Below, piece by piece: positions 39,354-49,639 of a stretch of 64,000 bases of DNA. This DNA is from Quillaja saponaria (taxonomy: Eukaryota > Streptophyta > Magnoliopsida > Fabales > Quillajaceae): assembly GCA_029379385.1 (NCBI GenBank), contig CM055609.1, positions 496,001 through 560,000 of the forward strand, written 5' to 3'. The notes beneath the pieces were generated by a model, which saw only the letters and a program-made list of their open reading frames with translations, had not been told where the DNA came from and searched no databases. How positions within the stretch are numbered: position 1 is the first letter of the stretch; each line of letters opens with the position of its first letter. A program made the position numbers and the translations under genes.

Positions 39354-41287
39354 TCAGTCAGCAATCTGCGGAGAAAAGCAACATGAGCTAGAGCTTAAAA
39401 CTAATACCATTAGGATATGTCAATATAGTCTTTTGCCAAATGACCTAACAGAGAACACATGGAGTTGCAAAAAAAAAAAAAAAGTCCTGCTTTCAATGAG
39501 GACAGGTTTAAAAACATATACTCACCAATTTAAACGAAAGATGCACAAGGAAAACCTAAAATCACATGAACAACGTTTTTAACTTATCAATAGTTCATGG
39601 TTGATAAACCCGTTGATAACTTACTTGATTAAGCGGATTGTCAGGAGATTTTTTCCATAGCTTCCATATCATGTCCTTGTATTGAGTGTGAGTGAGACCA
39701 GGTTTCTCTTCCTTCAACTTGGGGAGCTCAGCTTCCTCAAAGGCCTACAATCATTAGCATAACTCACATTATCAACACCAAATTGTAAGAACACTAAAAG
39801 TACAGCAACATCCAATCCAAGGACTGATTATGCAGACCGTTTTGCATGTCAGGGAGAACAAGCTAAGGTATTGCCATTTAATAAAATAACCATACAAAAG
39901 ACTATACTTTCCATCTTATCAAATGCAATGGGAAGGAGAAAGAGCTTCTAAATGGACACGAAAATCGTCAATAAAAGAAATCAATAATAATAATAACAAT
40001 AAATAAATACAGCAGAAAACTGTGCACTTGCCACTTCTATTACATAAAGGTAACACTATCAATCCTGGCAATAAGGGAGAAGTCATAACAGTAATCTGCA
40101 GTCAAGTGAATACGCAGGGCTCAGAGCTAGTTTACTAATCATGCAGGGAAATTCACTCTCGCCACTCCCTATTTTCTAATTGCTCAGTTCATCAGCTTGG
40201 ACTGAAGCGAAGCCAAAGTGCATTAAAATGTTTTATCCACTAAAATGTTTTACCGTTATCATTCAGACATTCACTATCAATATCAACTACCACTAGCCAG
40301 AGATTCACAATATAAGAGGCCTACACTTTATTATTATACACAAGGACGGATATAGTGTTCTCATTCGGGAGGACGGTAAAGAAAGACACAAGAACTATAG
40401 AAGCTAGCTAAACTCTGTACTTTAAATTAAGAAAATTATGCAATTTGAATTCACCAATATGAATTAGAACAGAAAAGAAGTAGTTTAGCATCACCACATT
40501 TCACAAATGCAATCAAGAAATGTTGAGTTTTTTAATCTGAATTTAGATATATGATTATGTACATTATAGTTGCTGGGATAAGCTTTAGTTAGTTAAGACC
40601 CAAACCACCAAACAAGCACTAAGATTATATTATTGCTGAAAGGCAAATGAATTTTTATGGTTGGCGGCAATACCACATCGATAACAGTAACAACGGTGAA
40701 ATGACAAGTTGGAATTAGAAAGAACCTTAAAGGAGGCCTTGAGGCGCCTCTCCGGATGCTTATCAACCGGCAAGTTATCAGCGACAGTCATCTGAGAAAT
40801 GGCATCCTCAACAGTACTCGCCTCAATAATGGAATCATCGCGATTCTTATTCATCACAAGCACCATCCTCTCATACTCCTCCTCAGCAGCGGTCCGAGTC
40901 TGCCGCTTCTTGGCTTCCTCTGCCTTCTTCTGAAGTTCAGCCTGCTCCTGCTCACGCTGCTTCCTAAGCTCGGCCTCCGTCACTTTCGGGACCGGAACCG
41001 ACACCCGATTGACCTTCTTATCGGGACTTCTTAATAGACTTGTCGATCTCTTTCTCCTCTAGCTCAGCTAATCGACGCGCCTCAGCTTTGCGAGCCGCGG
41101 TCTCTGCTCGCTTCTCGGCCTCCTCCTCGCGCTTCTTGGCGGCACGAGACTTGCTTCCTTCGGATTCGCGCCAATACTGATCTTCCTTCTCTCTAGCTTC
41201 ACGCTCTTTACGTTCGGATTCGATGGCGGCCTTTTGAGCTCTCGCCCCCTCGGCCTTGCTGTTGACACCCATCTTCTTAGGAGGCAT
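39354..41287 (-). CDS. CCDC124-like coiled-coil protein, with an apparent one-base frameshift
   Basis: Homologue of coiled-coil domain-containing protein 124 (Lso2 in yeast), a small basic ribosome-associated protein. Exons are 40726-41287, 39625-39744 and a four-codon last exon 39354-39365 (IAD and stop), with GT-AG borders. The N-terminus MPPKKMGVNSKAEGARAQKA and the charged coiled coil (KEDQYWRESEGSKSRAAKKR, ELEEKEIDKSIKK) are typical. So is the C-terminal block AFEEAELPKLKEEKPGLTHT with YKDMIWKLWKKSPDNPLNQ. At 41026 an extra base sits between the codons for KK and PDKK; the frame then hits a stop after residue 89, while the next frame continues as VNRVSVPVPKVTEAELRKQR. Apart from this base about 230 residues are intact, so a sequencing error or recent allele is likelier than old decay. 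It is divergent from the gene at 41741. Confidence 0.85.
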
Positions 41288-41740
41288 CGCTGTGTTAGGG
41301 TTCTAATTGCCTACGGCAATGTGGAAGAAGAGGAAAATTCAGGTAAGGAGCAACGCAAAGATTGGTGGGACAATCGGTAAAATGGAGAGAAAATTTAGAT
41401 TTGTGTGTTTGCAATTGCAACGGTCCACCGTCTGGCAAAATCGAAGAAAAAGAAGGCGGTTACGGGTCCGAGAGGGCTGAGGTCCGGTGAGTGAGTGCAT
41501 TCATTAATTGCTTTTTCTTTTTCGTTTATCTGAAAAAAAAGTTTTTTATTTGTATGGGCTCAACTGCTTTAGCCTGTACTAGGCCCAGTACCCGAAGCCC
41601 TTTTCCGGCCGACCAAACAACCTTTGCCCGTTTTTGTTTTTTGTCGTCGTAATTCCATGGTACCCTTCCCGCATCAGAACGTTCGTCATCTATATATCGT
41701 GGTTCGTGGATAAAGAAAAGCAGGAACGCCCAAGTTTTCG
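41288..41740. promoter_or_regulatory. Bidirectional promoter region (CCDC124-like / GGPPS small subunit)
   Basis: Only 453 bp separate two divergent start codons. The right side carries TATATAT at 41691-41697, about 45 bp upstream of the plus-strand ATG. The left side has no obvious TATA on the minus strand, as is common for housekeeping genes. No other gene fits here. Confidence 0.6.
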
Positions 41741-43382
41741 ATGGCTTTCTTAGCTAACGCTTCAACCCATCTCTACCTCTCACGAAAACCTCCAAATTTT
41801 ATCCTACCAATTTGTTGTTCTGCTGCTGCTTCTTCTTCGATTTCGACTCCAACAAGAGCGACCCATTTTGATTTAAAGACGTACTGGACGACATTAATTG
41901 CAGAGATCGATGACAAGCTTGATGAAGCTATTACTGTAAAGTACCCAGAAAAGATCTACGAAGCCATGAGGTACTCAGTCATGGCTAAAGGGGCAAAGCG
42001 AGCTCCACCTGTTATGTGCATCGCCGCTTGCGAGCTCTTCGGCGGCAACCGCCTGGCAGCCTTCCCCACTGCGTGCGCTCTTGAAATGGTTTCTTTATTT
42101 TGTTTCCTTTTCGTATTTATTTATTTTGGTCTTTGTATTTGATTCCTTAACTCGGTTTAGATATATGCACTTTTCTATTGCTACTATGGAGAAAAATTAA
42201 AGAAATCTCATCTATCAAACTAAGTTTTGGACACTGAATTGTGTATCAATCTGATTTTATGGTTCAAAGTTTCTAACTAGCTTTAATTTGGGGATGAACC
42301 TACCCTATGGTCAGTCATTTGTTGTCTGCATTTTGCATTAACATATTTGTTCAAATGACCTTATTCTTTGGTCTGATAGATTATACGATATGATGGTATA
42401 TTTGCATTTTGTGATTCTGATCAAAATCCATACTCTCAGTTTGTATAATTTGAGAATTGGAATGTAGATTGACCTAAAAACTAGTACATTTGAATTTTGT
42501 TGGATTATGTGATATTAATAATGTCATTCCATTTTCTAAAAGTTTGTTGCATTGAATTTACAAAAGCACTGGAATTGGGATCACAATTGGTCCAAAAATG
42601 CAGCTTGGATAAAAGAATTCAACTTGATGAAAAAAAAATAGCTCTTTTTCTGTTTAGGGTTCTTTGATTAGTATGAGTTTGATTATGAATTCTTAATCTA
42701 ACTGGATTCCTAACAGGTTCATGCAGCTTCTTTGATACATGATGACCTTCCCTGCATGGATGATGACCCATCGCGCCGAGGGCAGCCTTCCAACCACACA
42801 ATCTATGGTGATGACATGGCAATTCTAGCTGGTGATGCGCTCTTTCCCCTAGGATTTCGTCACATTGTCTCACATACTCCCTCTGACCTTGTGTCCGAGG
42901 CCTGCATCCTCCATGTTATCACTGAGATAGCTCGTGCCGTAGGATCCACTGGCATGGCTGCTGGACAGTTCCTGGACATTAAGGGCGAGCCAGATGCAGT
43001 TGAATTTGTCGAAGAGAAGAAGTTCGGCGAACTGGGTGCGTGCTCTGCAGTGTGTGGAGGATTAATCGCTGGTGCTGAAGATGATGAGATACAGAGATTG
43101 AGGACATACGGAAGAGCTGTTGGGGTATTGTATCAGGTAGTAAATGATATTTTGGAAGAAAGAATGTTGGATGGTAAGGAACCTGATGAGAGAAAAAAGA
43201 ATAGGGGAAAGAGTTATGTGGGTGTTTACGGGATTGAGAAAGCACTAGAGGTGGCTGAGGAACTTAGAGTGAAAGCTAGGAAAGAACTGGATGGATTTGA
43301 GAAGTATGGTGAGCGTGTATTACCACTTTATAGCTTTGTGGATTATGCTATTGATAGAAGTTTTAGCTTAGGCGACTCTTAG
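41741..43382 (+). CDS. GGR: Heterodimeric geranylgeranyl diphosphate synthase small subunit (SSU-II type), chloroplastic
   Basis: Non-catalytic partner that binds plastid GGPP synthase and raises or redirects its prenyl diphosphate output in the MEP-derived isoprenoid pathway. Two exons (41741-42088, 42717-43382) give 337 residues. A transit peptide of about 40 residues (MAFLANASTHLYLSRKPPNF) precedes the trans-prenyltransferase fold. Both CxxxC motifs needed for subunit pairing are present: CIAAC at 93-97 and CSAVC at 225-229. The first Asp-rich motif DDLPCMDDD (125-133) is retained. The second is changed to NDILE (259-263) and is not followed by the usual Asp-rich pattern, fitting a small subunit. 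The C-terminus KYGERVLPLYSFVDYAIDRS matches Arabidopsis GGR/GGPPS12 (At4g38460 type). Confidence 0.95.
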
Positions 43383-43764
43383 TTAATAATGAGTGCTTGC
43401 AGTTTGATTTTGTATATTAACAAGATGAGAATCGTCGGAAAGACAAAGATTTCTTCATCATTATGACAAATTGGAACAGAAGAAAAAGTTCTGCTTCAAG
43501 ATTTGCTTTTGTTCTTAATAGGTGCTGGATCTTAGCTTCTTAATTATTCTAATATTTGCTTACTTGTGCTGTGCCAACTTAGTTTTCTTGTTTATCGTCC
43601 ATCCGTTTTTTGGTGGCCCAAAGTTGAACAATATCACAATGCAAACTATATAAGGAATCCAATAAACTACAGACCTGGTGATGTGGGAAGAGCTTTAGTA
43701 CTTGACAGACACTACAATCACCCCTCAAATTACGAGTTCATAAAATAAATAGACGTGAATCCTT

Positions 43765-43945
43765 TTTTTGGCTAACCAGAATAATTTCATTAAACAACCA
43801 ACTCTAACCAAGATTCCAAAGAAACAATACAATGGTCAGCCGTACCAAGTGTACCCAAAATAGAGGCCCTCCTAACTAGATAGTAGGCATGAACATTAGA
43901 ACATCTATGAATCTTTTTATCTGCTCTGGAATTAGAAGCAAATCT
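43765..43945 (-). mobile_element. Probable 3' end of a non-LTR retrotransposon (decayed)
   Basis: Read on the minus strand, a frame resembling the tail of a LINE RNase H domain (RFASNSRADKKIHRCSNVHA, then a SWLELVV end and stop) is followed by TTTAATGAAATTATTCTGGTTAGCC and a short A run at the 3' end. This arrangement of domain end, short UTR and A-rich tail fits a 5'-truncated LINE insertion. The similarity is judged by eye and is weak. Confidence 0.35.
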
Positions 43946-44576
43946 TAATGAAACTTGAAAAAATAACTTGTATTTTTTGTCTTTTATTATCTTCTAACAT
44001 TTATACATGCAGAACTTATTATTTTATTTGGCTTGAGTTTGAGTATCTCAATACGATTGAGCCTTACAATTATGTTTGATCCATCGTTCATTCTTTCTGC
44101 TTTAATTTTACTTCGTCTTGATTGAGGGCAATCACCTAAATCAATAGCGGGTGGGTTGAAATTTTGAAAACATTCGATCTTCCCTTGCTAAAACATAATG
44201 GTTCAAATGGATATTGTTTTCCAGAAAGTAAAGTATTCAGATGACAAGATGTTCTAGAGGCTCTAAGAAAGCAGAAAACACGTGATCTTCAAGGTAGGCG
44301 TTAAGGAAAAACGAACAACGATACAGATCAAAGCATCACGTTTTTTTCTTTTGTAATGTAATGCACATGATTCCTCACATTTAATAAGGAAAATTAGTAG
44401 AAGATTGGAAGAACCAGAGCATGTGTAAGTGGCTAAACAAGTTGTTTAATTTTAAATGACGAACTAAAATAATCTAGTCAAATTAATCAAACGAAGTATT
44501 TGTTAGAGAAATTGATCTCAAAACCATGATTTATCAACTTCATTTTATTGTATTTTTGGTTAAAAGGTACAATACT

Positions 44577-44715
44577 GGGGCCTTGCCATACAATCAAAGT
44601 GGCATCACCGGGTATTCAAAGAGAATTGGCTTGGGTTCTATTGCTTTAGCTAAACTTTGGGGTGTTTATTTGGGTTCGAGTCTTGCAAGCAAAATGCAGA
44701 TTGGAAAACTTGAGG
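44577..44715 (+). mobile_element. RNase H-domain remnant of a non-LTR retrotransposon
   Basis: The plus-strand frame contains GITGYSKRIGLGSIALAKLW followed by GVYLGSSLASKMQIGKLEV. This matches the pattern of the RNase H domain in plant LINE ORFs (G-[FY]-S-R-x-I-G-x-x-S-x-x-x-A-E-L-W, then G-L-x-x-A, then L-x-V-E). Catalytic acidic residues are lost or outside the fragment and stops follow. No terminal structure was found. Confidence 0.5.
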
Positions 44716-46353
44716 TAGCAGTACGCTATCAATGTTTTGCAGCTCATTTACAGTTATGTTGATTTCTCTTTGCATATGTATGATACACTTATTGACTTGT
44801 GCATGCGCTTGCTTTTGGCGTTTTATGAGGTAAAACTGATATATATATTGAGAAGCCAATTGCTTATGTATATAGATTAGTTAAGACTGGAGTTAAATTA
44901 TGTTTAGAGTATATGACGTTGTTATGTATGACTATGCTTCTGATTTTATTTCTAATGCTTTTATCTCAGATCTTAAGGAAACTTGTTTTTCAAATTTTTT
45001 CTACTTATAGTATTACCCTTTTTACCACCAAAGAAAGAAAAAAAACAACACCGAAGTAGGGGTTTGAATATTAAATCCCATGTCAAAAAATTCTAGTTTT
45101 GGAACAAAAAAAATATAGCCTAAACTCTCTATTTTGTACATAATAACAACCATTAACCACTTGTTAGTTAAATTGTCAAGGATACTGTGGTTAAATCGAT
45201 TTCATCAACGCAAATCCTCAATGGAATAACACGATTAATGGTAAAGTTATATATAAGTTGTTAAGTTTTATGCCTAATTTAAGAACAATATTTACTAACA
45301 TGAAGTCTACGAAATATATGTTGATTTATCATAAACTTTTACTTAAATGTAAATCGTCCAAGTAATGCCAATTTACAATAAATTAAAGTTATTCTCAGCC
45401 AAAAGTTGTAAAAAAATATGTTAATTTACATGTAATTTTATAAAGATTGAAGTAAATCGTCAAATATTACAACAATACAAAAATTCATAAAGCATATGTT
45501 GATTTATGAAAAAATTGTGTTAAAGTATAAATAGTAATTGTTTATTTATGAAACTATAAATTGTCATGCTTATTATGATTTAAAAGTCTATTAATTGTCT
45601 AACTTTTGCTAATTAATATTGAAATATAAAATTTTATATTGATTAGTCAATTACTTGTGTTATTGAGTGTTAATTAGAGACAAATCACTTAAATAATGGG
45701 ACATTAATTAAAGAAAAATTTCAATTATATTTCGTTATTGAAACAAATTATAGAATATCCAATCACCTTTTAAAAATTTCAAAATAATGTTAATCATGTT
45801 TTAATCATCGTCAAGTTAGTGTCTATAAATCTCAATCATGTTGAACTGATCAATGTCAACAATTCAAAATTATTTTCAACCTACTCCCAAGTTAATTTCA
45901 ATAATTTTTAATCAATCAAATACCTTCAATTAACTTAAATTTGTCTATCACATATTCTCTTATAAAATGTTTCACATTGACTTTGGAACTAGAGATAAAA
46001 AAACTTTAGATACAAAAACTCTTTAAATTTTCTTATTTTTCTCTCTCAGAAGTTTAAGCAAGTTACAAATTAATAGAATCAAGCCCAAATCCGAAATGGA
46101 TCAAGCAAAGTTTCTGGGATCTAGTAACTAATAAAAGAATTTTATTTTATTCTTATAAAATAAATTAATTCAAAAGTTATACCATCTTGTTTATAAATCA
46201 ATACATTTACTACTTGTTCACACTTTCTTGTACAATTACATTTCAGACATTAATTTGTATTCACAATTACATATATTCACTATTTTTCTCCTGAAACTTC
46301 TAATAATTTTGTTAGCTGAGGTTAGGGTAATTTGCTCTTCATTTGTGATGTGG

Positions 46354-46437
46354 GCTGTTACAGCTAAAATATTTTCATTATATTTTAGTTTTTTCTGTTA
46401 CAGCTAAAATATAAATTTTATTATATTTTAGTTTTTT
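46354..46437. repeat. Imperfect tandem duplication of about 40 bp
   Basis: The word gctgttacagctaaaatat followed by attatattttagtttttt occurs twice in direct succession, the second copy with a few extra bases (ataaattttatt). Confidence 0.8.
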
Positions 46438-47558
46438 TCCATCTGGCATAAAGAAAAATATTAATCCATTATTGGTTTATATAGAATTTGTGTTTCTTGT
46501 AACTTGTACTTTAAATCATAATGCAAGCTCAGATTGATCAAAATTAATTAGTTTACTCATAAATTACATGTGTTCAGCAGAGCCACCTAGAAAAATGGAA
46601 AGGACTTAGACGATAAATTGGGATGAGGGAGGGATCGGAAGGAATATGTCCATATTCAATGAATCAAAATTAGTCTGAATCAAATCTCATACTCTCAAAT
46701 TCATTTGAATTTTGAACAACATGCCAACAAAAAACTATTCAAACAAAAAAACAAAAATTTAAAAAGTCATTAATTTCCTTTTCTGTGAACATGAAAAAAA
46801 ATAATAATAATTAGGAGGTCACACTCATGTGGATTAAATTTTCTCTAAGTCATCAATTGTTATATGATTCTTCTTTTGTGTTTTCTAATATAATTCATGT
46901 TAAATAATTAATATAACCATACAAATGTATTTTTTTTTTTTGTTTGGAAGTATTTAAATTTTATATACTTTGGAAAAATAATTTGTAAGTATTTGTTCCC
47001 GCAACGGCAAGGCGGCAAACGTAGTCTGCCGCGTGTAAACCTGGACTGAAAATAGTAGGAAAAACTGGAGAACATTAGGATAGGATCGTGTTGTGACGGT
47101 GTCAGTATGAATCTTTTATCTTATCCGTATTCCCCAACCTCATATACGCAGACATATGGACTCTTTCTTAGTTTCTTTAATCTCCACCGTCAGTCGACAC
47201 AATAATCTATTAGTGGGCCATGAAGGGCCCAGATCTTGTAAGTTATTTAGCATAGCTGACAGGAAACATGGATTACAAAACCAAACCTTGTTTTGTTAAG
47301 ACCAAGAAGAGGATAAGATTTTTAATTAGAATTATTGTTTAATTTAATACTTTCCTTAATTACTTACTATAAACATGGGGTTGAAATTGGAACTTGGACT
47401 CCAATAAGTCTTCCCCGTAATTACTTGTTCCCACTCAGCTATTCCAGCGGCGACAACTCGCCGCTTCGCTGGCAATGCTCATCCATCCTATCCTGTATAT
47501 CCAATATCCTACATAACCTCGCCTTTCCGTCCCTTGGTCACCTCGAAAGGTCATTTTT

Positions 47559-47720
47559 CCACGTCATCCTCTTTTCCTCCACGTCACCATTTTAAGGATC
47601 AGTTCCAGCTCACTGCTAGGCTGCGATCAACGAGGCAGTTTATTCTTCCATGGATGCGAATCCCCTGCCAGCTCGTGCAGGTCAACATACTTCTCGTGCC
47701 CTCCCCGATTGCCACGTGAT
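47559..47720. promoter_or_regulatory. Cluster of three ACGT-core (bZIP-type) elements
   Basis: CCACGTCA occurs at 47559-47566 and 47579-47586, exactly 20 bp apart, and GCCACGTG (a G-box) at 47713-47720. The sequence around them is GC-richer than the flanks. The nearest downstream gene on the plus strand is the STY kinase, 1.9 kb away. Regulatory function is inferred only. Confidence 0.3.
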
Positions 47721-48567
47721 TGTTAGTGCCCCGGTTTTTCTCGTTCCAATTCCCATGTGAGTATCTTCTTCTATTTAATAAGATTATTAAATTACTAATA
47801 TTTAAATTCAGTTGTGATGTGCGTAATAAATTATAATAATTCAAATCAGCTGCCAAATCCTTCCTCATTTATTGGGTAGCTTATTCTTTTTCTTTAGAAA
47901 ATGACTTTGAAATTAAAAATTATTTCATGAAGATCTTGCTCTTGATTTTATCAAAAATAAATAGTAGCCTTTTTTCCTATTACCATGATGTTGTCATTTT
48001 ATTATTTATCATTATTATAATATTTATGACCACATTGTGCAATTTTATATATACAACTTTAGTACATTTTTCAAAGATATTATTTTAGCATGAATCTACT
48101 ACATTCATCATGATTTACATGTTTGAGGTGCTTAACTTGGCTTGAAAATTGCTGACTACGACCAGTGCACAATATTATTACACACTTTGTACATGCATGC
48201 ACCATGCTGCTCTATGTATTTCGAACACAATTCTCTGCTAGCTAACTATTTTTACTATTGTGACAAACTTTGGCAATATGCATTGTTTTTATTTGGTGAC
48301 CACCTTAGCAATTGAATCAGCTGAGCTTAAGTACTAAGAAATAATAAATGTGGTCCATATTTAAGGACCATATAACACATACAGGTGAACTATTTTGTGA
48401 AGTAGCTTAAGCCATGTGGCGTGATTGATAATATGAAACAACCAATGAAAGATGGTAACACAACACAGATTCTGCATTAAAGTGAGATTCGTGGTTGAGT
48501 GGATAATCACGCATGGTATCCAGGTTTTCAACACACATGGAGATCCAAGAAAGAACAATCACATATA

Positions 48568-48570
<3 letters not shown>

Positions 48571-48597
<27 letters not shown>
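48571..48597. repeat. TA microsatellite
   Basis: Alternating TA run of about 27 bases in intergenic DNA upstream of the STY kinase gene. Confidence 0.9.
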
Positions 48598-48602
<5 letters not shown>

Positions 48603-49513
48603 CCTTACAAGTTTGTGTCCATATACATTTATAATTATGAACGATCTGATGGGAGACACACATTTTTTTAGCCCAGCAATTCACATTATTGCCATGAGCT
48701 CTCACCAGCTTTACAACAATTAATCTTATTTACACCCTATATTGTTGGGGAATCATTTTCTTGGTAAACAAGAAACTTTGAAATTATTACAGTTATAACC
48801 TTATTGATCCATTTGGCTTCCAATCAGAGGGACATAATTGTCTTTCAATCGCGACCTTATCCAATCTGTGGGCATCAAGAATATGCCATGCCATTTTTCT
48901 TTTTCTAATTTTATTTCCCCCCTTTACTCTTTTGATTATTATACACCGAGTGGAGTAATGGAGAATTTCATTGGCCAGAAAGGGTGGTAGGTTTTGGCAT
49001 TATGGATTGATATGTGGATTAATTTAAGTAATTACTCTAACAATTTCAATCAAAACAAAACTATTACGCAACGCCACCCCATCACAACTCATAGACTCCT
49101 CCTTTCATTCTCCATCAATGGGTTGATCTAGTGATCCCTCGTTTGCCACATAATATCTTAGGTGGGCCCGGCTTTTCGATCATATAAATGGGAAGATTGA
49201 TACTCAGTTGATACAAAGTAACTCATGGACCGCAGCCTCACTGTAGCTTTTCTCATTAATTTACCATGTTTTTTAGAAAATAGAAAATTTGGAATTAGCT
49301 AGCGGATCCACATATGTACCGTACGACCCACCTTGCCGTGGTCCACTGGTGAGCACCTGCACGGCGCCGTTAAACTTTTCACAAGCACATAAAAAAATTT
49401 AATTTTAATTCTTTTTAGAGAAAAGAATAAAAAAAACCAAATTTATAGATGCAATCTCTTCATTGGGTCATAAACCTTTTTTTATTTAGTTTTTAATCTG
49501 CGTCTTCTCTGCA

Positions 49514-49519
49514 TATAAA
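49514..49519 (+). promoter_or_regulatory. TATA box of the STY kinase gene
   Basis: TATAAA (in gcatataaaccc) lies about 125 bp upstream of the start codon at 49640. Confidence 0.5.
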
Positions 49520-49639
49520 CCCAGCTCGTCTCTTGGTTTATATTCCTTCACAATCAATCGCTTGCACGTAAAACCGCCGAGAAATTTCCCTGTTTCTTTC
49601 TGGCATTTTCTTTGGCTTGTTTTCCTTTTGTGTCATTCA

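Larger units (their letters stand above)
43383..49639. other. Long intergenic region with retrotransposon scraps
   Basis: About 6.2 kb, strongly AT-rich from 44.9 to 47.0 kb. Two non-LTR RNase H-like scraps (43765-43945 minus, 44577-44715 plus) are listed separately. A 40-bp tandem duplication lies at about 46354-46437, a GC-richer block with three ACGT elements at 47370-47760, and a TA microsatellite at 48571-48597. The STY kinase promoter is at the right end. No intact gene was seen. Confidence 0.5.
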
